Shown here piece after piece: positions 9,557 through 18,737 of a stretch of 64,000 bases of DNA (its first letter is position 1; each line of letters opens with the position of its first letter). This DNA comes from Marchantia polymorpha subsp. ruderalis (Eukaryota; Streptophyta; Marchantiopsida; Marchantiales; Marchantiaceae), in contig AP031358.1 of assembly GCA_037833965.1 (NCBI GenBank), positions 9,866,001 to 9,930,000 on the forward strand, in the 5' to 3' direction. The translations under genes were made by a program, and so were the position numbers. The notes under the pieces are model-generated. The model worked only from the letters and a program-made list of their open reading frames with translations, had not been told where the DNA came from and searched no databases.

Positions 9557-10308
9557 CTATGCTGGTAAAGAGGCCTCACTCCAAGCCTTCTTCACCAACC
9601 TATCCGCCTCTTGTTGTAAAGCGTGGCAAGAACTCCAAAGTGGGACATCCAGAGGTGATGACCCTGCCGCTACGAGGCTCACAATCTACTCCATCTTCTC
9701 ATAGACTGGAGTATCCTCGGTTGACCTGTTCCCCTCCAACAAGTCATCAGGCCATGTGAGCACTCCACTGAAACCCACAATAGAGGCTAAAACTGCAGGA
9801 GAAGATCCAAGAGGTCGATCTCGAGAAATGAACCTCACAGGCAGCTCACTCATACGTCCATCACCGGACTCCCAACCAAGGCGATAAGCTGTCGTCTCCG
9901 TCCAATAATCCATCCGAAATCCCATTGGATATAACACCGCTCCACCAACAAGCACATCATATGAATCTGCTGATGTAACCACCGCTCGAACTCCAAACTG
10001 CGAGCTATCATGAGCATGACCATGCCTCAACTGCACTAATATGCGCTCTCTGGTCATCCTGTAAGACATGTCGCTGGTGCCACCGAGTGATGTCTGAATC
10101 TAAAACGGACAAGGCTCCAACTCGGACCTCCAAATTCCCAAACTAATGCAGGCAATCTTGCCCAACATCAAAGGCTGAGCACCAGAATCCAGCAACACTC
10201 TGGCTGGGACATACACCTGCCCTGTAGCACTCACCAAGCGAAATACACCGCTCCGGTTGTCCACCATACATACACCAGATACAACCCTCTCTCGATCAAT
10301 GGCTGGTC
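9557..10308 (-). pseudogene. Aspartic protease and linker of the outer element (broken)
   Basis: The protease active site reads VLLDSGAQPLML (DSGA at about 10178-10189), the retropepsin form that would process the gag-pol polyprotein. A second conserved stretch, SYDVLVGGAVLY, lies downstream near 9945-9965, followed by a linker of no recognised domain leading to the methyltransferase. TAG codons interrupt the frame at 10100, 9686 and 9557. The upstream end at 10308 is where the nested retrotransposon inserted; the frame resumes on the far side at 18163. Confidence 0.85.
10305..10308. other. Target-site duplication (left) of the nested Ty3/gypsy element
   Basis: ggtc precedes the terminal TG of the nested element and recurs at 18163-18166 directly after its terminal CA. 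Confidence 0.9.
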
Positions 10309-11167
10309 TGTAAGACCGGGTGTTGCACATATGTACTAAGTCTTAGAAGTGGTCAAGGGAATAAGGATGATTAGCCAAGGCATAGCTAAGACTAGCTAGT
10401 TATGACTAAACTAGTTAGTTATAACTAAGTTTATCTAGTCATGACTAAGTTTAGCTACAATGTCTATAGTTGGCGGAGTAATTAGCGGAGTTCTAGAAGA
10501 ATGGAGTGAGCACTTCTATTTTGTCTTTTACAAGGAGTGAGCACTTCTATTTTGTCTTATACAAAAGTTCTAGATTCCAAGGGATTAGATATTTGACTAG
10601 AAGCTTGGATTTGATTGGTTTGACTAAATGTATGAAAGATGATTGGCTAGACTAAGTCTAATGTTGACTTAGTGGCTAGGAAGCTTGTAGAAGTTTAAAA
10701 GCTTCCAATGGCATGTCGCCACCTCAACCTTGGATTCCGGAAGCTTCTAGAAGGTTTAGGTAGGCCAATGGCATGTTGCCACGTAGAGAAGGTTAGTCAA
10801 ACTTACCTAGGTAAAAGTAAGTTAGGAGAAATTACCACATGTTACTATGGTAACTTCTCAAGTAGTATAAATAGAGAGGTAGAGTAGCACCTCTCAAGCA
10901 AGTTTGGAGAGTCATGTGTGAGGACTTGTTTCAGTAATGAAGGAGTGAAGTTTTTGAGTATCTTGGAGTATCGACGTGTGTTTGCATTTATGTGAAGAGG
11001 GTGATGTGAGGAGAGTTTGTGTGTGAGTTGGAGTGATACATGAGAGTTTGTAAGAGAAGGTGTTTGGGACATGAGTGAGAGTATGAATCTTAGTCTTCTA
11101 GAACCATGATGCGCTACCACAAAGCCATCAGAGGTAAACCTGAGTGAGAGTCAGCCCGGAGGTTGCA
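10309..11167 (+). repeat. 5' LTR of the nested element
   Basis: 859 bp, beginning tgtaagaccggg and ending ggaggttgca. It contains a TATA box at 10866-10873. An imperfect internal repeat of about 29 bp (gagtgagcacttctattttgtctt) occurs twice near 10505-10560. Confidence 0.97.
10866..10873 (+). promoter_or_regulatory. TATA box in the 5' LTR
   Basis: tataaata lies 557 bp into the LTR, about 300 bp before its end, consistent with transcription starting in the LTR. The same motif is at 17861-17868 in the 3' LTR. Confidence 0.75.
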
Positions 11168-11171
11168 TTTT

Positions 11172-11190
11172 TGGTTCCGTTGCCGGGACC
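11172..11190 (+). other. Primer binding site of the nested element
   Basis: tggttccgttgccgggacc begins four bases after the LTR. It is the complement of a tRNA 3' end finishing in CCA and closely resembles the Asp-tRNA sites of plant Athila-type elements, with two changes next to the CCA complement. Confidence 0.7.
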
Positions 11191-11844
11191 TCAATCTAGA
11201 AGGCGGAATGTTTAGGATTCGATTTCTAGCTCGAGAGAAAGTATCCATGAGGGATCACTTGGTGTTAACATTGGGGAATGAAAGAGCGGAGAGTGTGCTT
11301 GAGAGCGAAATTCCCTTTGTTTATCCCATAGTCTCATATGATAGCCTAGAAGTGATTTTGTATGTTTTGTTCACGTAAACATGTCTTTTTGAGAGAAAAG
11401 TGATTTTAGACACCGAAGAAGTATTTTTGAAGTTTTTCTTCAAAGTTTTTATTGATTTTAGATTGGAAGATAGAGAACGTTTACGTTTTTGTTTTAGGTC
11501 TAGAGCATGTGTAAACAAAAAGATATGAGAGTTAGAAGTTGAGGGGTTTTCACGGGTATCAAAAGTCTGCTCTCTGGAAAGTTTGTACAGAGTTGATTAC
11601 TTTTTCTGTATTTCAATTTAGGCTTTGAAACTTCGTACGAGTGTGTATTAGAAGATAAGCTACGTTTGAGTCAAAATTTCACTGAGAGATCACGTCTAGA
11701 GACAAAGTTATTATGATTTGAAGTTGAGGGGGTACAAAAGCAAGATAACAAAGCAAAAGTTTTTGATTTCTTCATTCACAGTTTTCGTCAAGTAGATAGC
11801 GTTTCTGGGAGAGGTCTTTTGAGTGGTTTCTGTCTTATGGGAAA

Positions 11845-12288
11845 ATGAGTGAACAAGAAGGTTGGAAGATTAGGTTATCCAAAGTACCTCAAGGCTTGGA
11901 TGTTATAGTGTCTTTAGACTCCAATACAAGAGAATTCAAGGTAGAGTTTGAAGAAAGAGTAGTGAGTCAATCTCCAAGAGTCAAACGTGAAACTTGTTTT
12001 TATTGTGGAGAGGAGGGCCATAAGGTTGTCAATTGTTCCCTACGGAACAAAGATAGAAGATTGAGGAGCAAGAGGAACTTGGGAGATTTGAAACTTCACT
12101 TGGGACCATCATCGCCACATGAATCCCAAAGCGCGACCTTCTGTGACAATTGCGGAGTGATTGGGCTACCAGCGGGACACGAATGCAGCGGAGTGAAGGC
12201 ACTTCTGGAATCACTTGTGGAAGGGTTTGACGGCAAGCTAAGTGCTGAAACAGAGAAAGTGACCTCAGCGGGTTCAAGCTCCAACTGA
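11845..12288 (+). CDS. Small zinc-knuckle protein upstream of gag-pol
   Basis: A 147-residue ORF starting at an ATG, between the LTR and the gag-pol frame. Residues about 53-66 form a retroviral-type knuckle CFYCGEEGHKVVNC (C-x2-C-x4-H-x4-C). A second Cys/His cluster, CDNCGVIGLPAGHEC, follows at about residues 99-113. The gag-pol frame has its own gag and knuckle, so this is an extra product. The frame shifted by one base continues past the stop with an acidic stretch (NDGEDDDEGK) to about 12470, so the ORF may once have been longer or be read by frameshifting. A role in RNA binding or packaging is inference from the knuckle. Confidence 0.6.
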   Translation: MSEQEGWKIRLSKVPQGLDVIVSLDSNTREFKVEFEERVVSQSPRVKRETCFYCGEEGHKVVNCSLRNKDRRLRSKRNLGDLKLHLGPSSPHESQSATFCDNCGVIGLPAGHECSGVKALLESLVEGFDGKLSAETEKVTSAGSSSN

Positions 12289-12513
12289 AGATGGAGATCA
12301 TCATTCGAATGATGGAGAAGATGATGATGAGGGTAAGACTCATCGTATGCCTAGGAGAGGAGAGAGCTTTGGCTATCTTGGAACAACCAATTCCTTTTGT
12401 GTTTCCTTTGATGAATTACTCAAGGATGGAGTTAGTGTTGTTTATATTGTATTAGGAAGCCCCATATAAATTTCCAATAAAATAAAAATAAAAATAAAAA
12501 AAATTAGTTGGAA

Positions 12514-15500
12514 ATGGGGAAGCTTCCGGTATTTTATGGGAGGGAGAATGAGGATGTAGAAGCTTTTGTTAGGGACTTCAAGAGGGCTTGCATAGGAAAC
12601 AATGAGAGGAAGAAGGACGAGTGGGCTATGCTTTTGCCGGATTTCTTGGAGGATTCTGCTCTCAAGTGGTACAAGGAGTACAAGAGGGAGCATTCGGAGG
12701 ACGACACGTGGGAGACATTAACGGAGAACCTGATCGAAAACTTTCTTCCCAGTGAAAGTTATGAAAAGTTGATGTGTGAGGTCACCTTCTTGAAACAAGG
12801 AGAGAACGAGAAGGTGAGGACCTATGTGGAGAGAACCGAGAAGTTGGAATCTAGATTCCACGTGGTGTTGAGGAAGGGCGGAGACGAAGTGGATGCTACA
12901 ATGGTGGGGATAAGGGCGATGCTCATGAAGAACTTCGTTGGAGGTTTGAGACCTGAGATTCGAAGTAAGGTGAGATACGAGAAGCCCTCTTCTAAGGCTG
13001 AAGCCATTCGAATTGCTATTAGAATGGAGGAGAGCTTAGAAGATGATGATTCTAGCTTGGTGGCTAGAGAAGTAGCTCCACCAGTTGTAGGAAGGTCCAT
13101 TGTTTCAAACCCTTCTACTTCATCCACGATAGCGAATCCTAGTGTGGATTTTCAAAATGAATTGAAATCTATCACGGAGACTCTAGCAGATCTCAAGATC
13201 AATGTAGTACAGTTGTGGGAGAAGAGGAATCAGAACGTAGGAGGAGGCTCTAGGGGGTATGGAAATTATCCTCCAAGAGGAAATCCACCTTCAGGAAACT
13301 TTGCGGTTTCTTGCTTTTCTTGTGGAGGTCCTCATTTCCAGAGGAATTGTCCTAACCCTCGACAACATGATGGAGTTCGGCACAACAACAATGCACCGGC
13401 CACGCAACAAGCCAAGGATAAGGGAGTAGCATCCATTGATGTATTTCCTCATCAATGCACTTTTGAGAAAGGGGAGAGCTCAAAATCGAAAGTGGATATC
13501 CTTGCTCATGAGAAGAAGCGTGCCCGATTTGCGGACGAGTCGATTTTCATGGAGGACACGCCAAGTCGAAGTACACGGTCAAGTGGAGTGAGTCAACCAA
13601 GAGTACCAAGGAAGAAGTTGGGCATGGATGACTTTTCCATTTCATCTTCTCAAGCTAAGTATGACGTGGTGGAGGATGTAGGAAATCAGAAGGCCAATAT
13701 AACAGTTGGTCAGCTGATTGCCTTGAATCCAGCCATTCGGAAGGAGTTAAGAGGAGGTCTTATCTCCACAAGGACCAAGAAGCGGAAATCTAAGGGGAAG
13801 GCTCACATGACCAATGTGGGAGTTGGGGTGGTGGATGCGGCTGCTTCGGAGGTATGTACACATGCTTCAAAGATCGAAGTGAGGATCAATGGACATGATG
13901 TATCAGATGTGTTGGTTGATGGTGGATCGGCTGTGAATGCCATGTCTGAGAGGTTGATGCAGAAGTTGGGTATGCAACCTTCTAGACCTTCTAGCATAAT
14001 TGTTGGTATGGCCAACAAACAGAAGGTAAGACCACTGGGGGTGGTAGACAAAGTTGTGGTTAGTGTGAGGGGAGTGCAAACTTTGCTTTCCTTCCAAATT
14101 CTCAAGGAAGCTAGCTACGACTTGCTGTTGGGACGTCCTTGGTTGAGGGCGGTAAGGACTACGGACCGATGGCACAAGGGCTATTTGAGGATAGGCCCAA
14201 AGAACCATCGAGTTAAGGTTCCTTTGACGAGAGGAGGGGAATCCACCACTGACTCAGATAGACCAACTGACGAGTATTGGGAATCTGAGAGTGAAGAGAG
14301 TGGTAGCTTTTCAGAAGTTGACACAGACATCTCAACTTCTGATCAAGAAACATCATCAGAGTACTCTTCTGATGATAATGTTCAAGTACAAGTCATTGCT
14401 GCCATGGAGTTGTTGCCTAGGCCTGGAGTGAAGAAAGATCCTGACAAAGTGGAGATGAGCGAAGAGGAGGTGTGTCGACGACTGTCCACTCTCAGGTTTG
14501 GTCCCAAGGTTACCAAGGAGGAAAAGGCAAAGTTTCTGGATATATTTCGCAAATATATTCATGTTTTTGCCTTTAGTTACAAGGATCTTAAGCATGTGAC
14601 GTTGGAGACTCATCGCATCGAGTTGGAGGAGAAAGCTCGTCCTATTCGGCAAAAGCAACGCCGAATAAATCCACCTACGGCTCTTGTGGTGAAGGAGGAG
14701 ATCGACAAGCTCAAGGAGGCTGGCTTCATCTACGAGGTAGAAAATTCTGAATGGGTGTCTCCAATTGTGATAGTGAAGAAGAAGAATGGTAAGCTACGAG
14801 TGTGCGTAGATTACAAAAAGTTGAATGCTGTCACAAAGAAAGACTACTATCCCTTGCCTTTCATAGATGAGATTCTAGAGGAGGTTGCTGGTCATGAGTG
14901 GTATAGTTTTGGAGATGGTTATAGTGGCTATAACCAAATCCAAATTGCCTTAGAAGACCAACTCAAAACAACTTTTACCACTCCATGGGGAACCTTCGCT
15001 TTTAGAGTGATGCCGTTTGGTCTATGTAATGCTCCTGCCACTTTTCAAAGGTTCATGAATAGAGTGTTTGAACCTTTCATTGGAAAGTTTGTAAGGGATT
15101 TCATAGATGATTTTTGTGTTTACGGGAGGAAAGCGGATCATTTTGATCATTTGATCAAAATACTTCAACGGCTGGAGGAAGCTAAGGCTTCACTCAATCC
15201 AGAAAAATGCATTTTTGGATGTGAGGAAGGCCTATTGTTGGGGCATATCATCTCCAAGAATGGTATAGCGGTGGACCCAGAGAAGGTGACACGGATCATG
15301 GAGTTACCTTTTCCGGCGACTTTAACCAAGTTGAGGCAATTCCTTGGTATGGTGGGGTACTATCGACGGTTCATCTTGTCCTTCTCCAACAAAGCTCATG
15401 CCTTGACGAATTACATGAAGAAGGGAGTGGAGTACGAACTCATTTTCAAGGATGAAGCTGCAAAGAAGGCGTTCGAAGTTCTCAAGAAGGCGTTGGTGAC

Positions 15501-17280
15501 GGCTCCAATTTTGGCGAAACCGGATTGGGGTAAACCTTTCATTCTCTACACAGATGCATCAAATATTGCTGTAGGATGCACCTTGAGTCAATTAGATGAT
15601 GAAAAGCATGATCATCCAATTGCCTATGCTAGTAGACAAATGGTTCAAGCGGAGAAGAATTACTCAGTGACAGAGAGAGAGGCCTTAGCTGTAATCTTCT
15701 CACTTAAGAAGTTTCGACATTATTTGTTGGGTGGGAGATTCACTATAGTGACTGATCATAAGGCTTTGAAATACATTTTCAACAAGCCTAATGCTGAAGG
15801 GAGGATAGCTAGATGGAAGCTACTACTAGCAGAGTTTGATTATACCATTGAGGATAGACCTGGAAAGAAGCATGCTAATGCGGATTTGATGTCGAGAGCA
15901 TATGATGATGGAGGAGATCAGTCAGTAGATGACACCTTTCCGGATGAGGACTTGCTAGTCATGGACACGGTGACAACAGTACCGGAGGAGTACAAGGAAA
16001 TTTGGGATTTCATCTCTAGAGGAGAGTTTCCTCAAGGAATGCATCAAAGGGAGAAAAATGCATTAGTGAAGAGATGTCAACCTTATATGATCATGGAGAA
16101 GGTACTTTTTCATCAAGGAGCTGACGGACTTCTACGAAGGGCGGTTGGGAGAGGAGAGGCACTACAACTCATGAAGGAGTTTCATGATGGTGCAGTATGT
16201 GGAGGACATTTTGCGGGGAAGGTAACTGCCTTCAAAATTCTTGATGCTGGTTATCATTGGAAGGGTATTTTTAAGGATTGTGTGGAATATTGCAAAAGTT
16301 GTGATGTGTGTCAAGCTTTTGCTAAAAAGTCCATGAAAACCCCTCCTATGATTTCTGTACCAGTGTTAGGTCCTTTTGAAAAGTGGGGAATAGATTTTGT
16401 AGGTCCTTTGAATCTTACTCCTCGAGGGAATAAGTTCATTGTGATAGCTACAGATTATCTTACGAAGTGGGTAGAGGCAAGACCACTTAAATCTACTAAT
16501 GAGAAGGAGGTTGGTAGATTTTTATATGAGAGAATCATTACTCGATTTGGTTGTCCATTGGAGTTAGTATCAGATAGAGGAGGAGAATTTGTGGGAAGTA
16601 TGATTCAAGCCATGTTGGAGCACTTTTCCATCAAGGCTCGAGTAACCACTTCCTACAAACCTAACGCTAACGGGTTGGCGGAGCGGACCAACTACACTTT
16701 GTGTATGATGTTGGCCAAGGATGCAGACATGGACGGGAGTAAACACAATTGGGACAAGAGGCTCCATGCTATCTTATGGGAGTATCGCACAACATGGAAG
16801 ACATCTACCGGATACTCACCTTTTCGGATGGTGTATGGAGTTGAGTCAAAACTTCCCATACAGTTTGACTTGACAACATTCACAACAATCCAGCAAAGGT
16901 TGAAGAAATCAAATGGAGCAGAAGCCATCAAGTCTCGCCAACAACAATTGATGGAGTTGGAGGAAGCTCGAGCATTAGCCATGGTACGAGTGGAGCGGGC
17001 TCAACAGTTGCAGAAGAAGTATCACGACAAACGAAGTGGAAACCAGAACTTGAAGCCGTTCAAGGAAGGTGATTGGGTGATGCTCTTTGATGCAATTAGA
17101 TACAAGAGAGCTAGGAAAAAGTTTCTTCCTAAGTATTTTGGACCTTTCATAGTTGAGAAGGTGTGGGGAAATTTCACTTATGACATCAAGGAGTTAGGAG
17201 GACGTCACTTCGATCGAGTCAACCACGACAAGTTGAAGTTATTCCATCGAAGATCAGATTCTTTCACTCCGAGGGCGTAG
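12514..17280 (+). CDS. Gag-pol polyprotein of the nested Ty3/gypsy element
   Basis: One uninterrupted frame of 1,588 residues. I start it at the ATG at 12514; a stop at 12505-12507 lies just upstream. Domains in order: gag core (about 1-170), a degenerate knuckle CFSCGGPHFQRNC (about 268-280), protease with VLVDGGSAVNAMS (about 466-478; DGGS in place of DSGA, a form found in some plant gypsy elements), an acidic Ser-rich linker, RT with GYSGYNQIQIA, MPFGLCNAPATF and FIDDFCVYG, RNase H with YTDASNIAVG and TDHKALKYI, integrase with an HHCC zinc motif (ending SCDVCQ), WGIDFVGPL, VSDRGGEF and NGLAERTN, and a C-terminal GPF/Y-like segment (KYFGPFIVEKVWG). All catalytic Asp/Glu residues are present. 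It ends at a TAG followed by the purine tract. It looks translatable. Confidence 0.95.
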   Translation: MGKLPVFYGRENEDVEAFVRDFKRACIGNNERKKDEWAMLLPDFLEDSALKWYKEYKREHSEDDTWETLTENLIENFLPSESYEKLMCEVTFLKQGENEKVRTYVERTEKLESRFHVVLRKGGDEVDATMVGIRAMLMKNFVGGLRPEIRSKVRYEKPSSKAEAIRIAIRMEESLEDDDSSLVAREVAPPVVGRSIVSNPSTSSTIANPSVDFQNELKSITETLADLKINVVQLWEKRNQNVGGGSRGYGNYPPRGNPPSGNFAVSCFSCGGPHFQRNCPNPRQHDGVRHNNNAPATQQAKDKGVASIDVFPHQCTFEKGESSKSKVDILAHEKKRARFADESIFMEDTPSRSTRSSGVSQPRVPRKKLGMDDFSISSSQAKYDVVEDVGNQKANITVGQLIALNPAIRKELRGGLISTRTKKRKSKGKAHMTNVGVGVVDAAASEVCTHASKIEVRINGHDVSDVLVDGGSAVNAMSERLMQKLGMQPSRPSSIIVGMANKQKVRPLGVVDKVVVSVRGVQTLLSFQILKEASYDLLLGRPWLRAVRTTDRWHKGYLRIGPKNHRVKVPLTRGGESTTDSDRPTDEYWESESEESGSFSEVDTDISTSDQETSSEYSSDDNVQVQVIAAMELLPRPGVKKDPDKVEMSEEEVCRRLSTLRFGPKVTKEEKAKFLDIFRKYIHVFAFSYKDLKHVTLETHRIELEEKARPIRQKQRRINPPTALVVKEEIDKLKEAGFIYEVENSEWVSPIVIVKKKNGKLRVCVDYKKLNAVTKKDYYPLPFIDEILEEVAGHEWYSFGDGYSGYNQIQIALEDQLKTTFTTPWGTFAFRVMPFGLCNAPATFQRFMNRVFEPFIGKFVRDFIDDFCVYGRKADHFDHLIKILQRLEEAKASLNPEKCIFGCEEGLLLGHIISKNGIAVDPEKVTRIMELPFPATLTKLRQFLGMVGYYRRFILSFSNKAHALTNYMKKGVEYELIFKDEAAKKAFEVLKKALVTAPILAKPDWGKPFILYTDASNIAVGCTLSQLDDEKHDHPIAYASRQMVQAEKNYSVTEREALAVIFSLKKFRHYLLGGRFTIVTDHKALKYIFNKPNAEGRIARWKLLLAEFDYTIEDRPGKKHANADLMSRAYDDGGDQSVDDTFPDEDLLVMDTVTTVPEEYKEIWDFISRGEFPQGMHQREKNALVKRCQPYMIMEKVLFHQGADGLLRRAVGRGEALQLMKEFHDGAVCGGHFAGKVTAFKILDAGYHWKGIFKDCVEYCKSCDVCQAFAKKSMKTPPMISVPVLGPFEKWGIDFVGPLNLTPRGNKFIVIATDYLTKWVEARPLKSTNEKEVGRFLYERIITRFGCPLELVSDRGGEFVGSMIQAMLEHFSIKARVTTSYKPNANGLAERTNYTLCMMLAKDADMDGSKHNWDKRLHAILWEYRTTWKTSTGYSPFRMVYGVESKLPIQFDLTTFTTIQQRLKKSNGAEAIKSRQQQLMELEEARALAMVRVERAQQLQKKYHDKRSGNQNLKPFKEGDWVMLFDAIRYKRARKKFLPKYFGPFIVEKVWGNFTYDIKELGGRHFDRVNHDKLKLFHRRSDSFTPRA

Positions 17281-17289
17281 TGAAATCTT

Positions 17290-17303
17290 GGTCCGGGGGT
17301 AAA
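17290..17303 (+). other. Polypurine-type tract of the nested element
   Basis: ggtccgggggtaaa directly abuts the 3' LTR. Only the gggggtaaa part is purine-rich, but the position is right for plus-strand priming. Confidence 0.55.
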
Positions 17304-18162
17304 TGTAAGACCGGGTGTTGCACATATGTACTAAGTCTTAGAAGTGATCAAGGGAATAAGGATGATTAGCCAAGGCATAGCTAAGACTAGCTAGTTATGA
17401 CTAAACTAGTTAGTTATAACTAAGTTTATCTAGTCATGACTAAGTTTAGCTACAATGTCTATAGTTGGCGGAGTAATTAGCGGAGTTCTAGAAGAATGGA
17501 GTGAGCACTTCTATTTTGTCTTTTACAAGGAGTGAGCACTTCTATTTTGTCTTATACAAAAGTTCTAGATTCCAAGGGATTAGATATTTGACTAGAAGCT
17601 TGGATTTGATTGGTTTGACTAAATGTATGAAAGATGATTGGCTAGACTAAGTCTAATGTTGACTTAGTGGCTAGGAAGCTTGTAGAAGTTTAAAAGCTTC
17701 CAATGGCATGTCGCCACCTCAACCTTGGATTCCGGAAGCTTCTAGAAGGTTTAGGTAGGCCAATGGCATGTTGCCACGTAGAGAAGGTTAGTCAAACTTA
17801 CCTAGGTAAAAGTAAGTTAGGAGAAATTACCACATGTTACTATGGTAACTTCTCAAGTAGTATAAATAGAGAGGTAGAGTAGCACCTCTCAAGCAAGTTT
17901 GGAGAGTCATGTGTGAGGACTTGTTTCAGTAATGAAGGAGTGAAGTTTTTGAGTATCTTGGAGTATCGACGTGTGTTTGCATTTATGTGAAGAGGGTGAT
18001 GTGAGGAGAGTTTGTGTGTGAGTTGGAGTGATACATGAGAGTTTGTAAGAGAAGGTGTTTGGGACATGAGTGAGAGTATGAATCTTAGTCTTCTAGAACC
18101 ATGATGCGCTACCACAAAGCCATCAGAGGTAAACCTGAGTGAGAGTCAGCCCGGAGGTTGCA
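17304..18162 (+). repeat. 3' LTR of the nested element
   Basis: 859 bp, identical to the 5' LTR except for one base near its start. It is followed by ggtc, the second copy of the target duplication. Confidence 0.97.
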
Positions 18163-18737
18163 GGTCGGGCTGGCAAGGACTCCATCCGTGCCGCTGCCGC
18201 CTGCCATGTCGACTCATCGCTCGATGGAGTCGTAGAGGATAGCTCATCACCAATATTCTCGCATATCTCGGCACTCGTAGCAGTGATACTCCCACGTTCA
18301 CACAACGTGGCTGCTGCACGAAAAATCCGAGCCAAGTCGATCCTAGAGTCCATCAGCTCCGTAGCTGAAAATAGTGGAGATCTCATCACTGAGCTAGCCA
18401 TCCGCGTCACTGCACTAGATGGTGTGTCCGTGTCCACCACCCGTGACGTAGATGTCTCAGTCCTCCCACTAAGATCACTAGGTGGTACAGGTCTCATGGA
18501 TGAAGTACTGCCCACCTCTGACAACAAAAACGACTGGGGAAGTCTGGCCTGAGGCCCACCCTCATCCCTTTAAGGGTCCAACTTCCATGTTGCCCCGCGC
18601 GGCTCTGGAGCTCGAGCTGCAGCTCTAGTCACTGCAACCGATGCCTCCACCTGTGCTGCACTCGCTAGATAAGGAAAATCCTCTTCCTCGTAAGAGGTGG
18701 AAGTGCTCGCCCCAGAACTCGCCATAGCAGCAAGCCT
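18163..18737 (-). pseudogene. Gag-pol linker of the outer element
   Basis: The minus frame continues from gag through a Ser/Thr/Ala-rich stretch with no recognised domain up to the insertion point of the nested element, where the protease begins on the other side. A TAA at 18570-18572 interrupts it. The TAG at 18738 falls inside what looks like a continuing heptad (RIEQLE-stop-RLAAM), so that stop is probably a mutation, not a natural gag terminator. Confidence 0.6.

Larger units (their letters stand above)
10309..18162 (+). mobile_element. Young, apparently intact Ty3/gypsy retrotransposon
   Basis: A 7,854-bp element with two 859-bp LTRs, each TG...CA, that differ at one position (g in the 5' copy, a in the 3' copy, in the stretch tcttagaagtg[g/a]tcaag). 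It has a primer binding site right after the 5' LTR, a polypurine-type tract right before the 3' LTR, a small zinc-knuckle ORF and one long gag-pol frame with PR, RT, RNase H and integrase in Ty3/gypsy order. No chromodomain is visible, which with the Asp-type primer site points to the non-chromovirus (Tat/Athila-like) side of plant gypsy elements. It inserted into the older element between gag and protease, in the opposite orientation. The LTR identity indicates very recent insertion. Confidence 0.95.

Noticed and set aside
9204-9704. A 166-codon plus-strand ORF
   Set aside because: Antisense shadow of the methyltransferase and linker region.
5142-10330. A set of separate small minus-strand genes (RT, protease, PHD protein, methyltransferase)
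   Set aside because: They are successive pieces of one retrotransposon frame separated by nonsense codons and one frameshift; the peptide continues across each stop.
10845-11120. 91-codon minus-strand ORF, repeated identically at 17840-18115
   Set aside because: Both lie in the LTRs of the young element; the repeat is the LTR duplication, not a gene pair.
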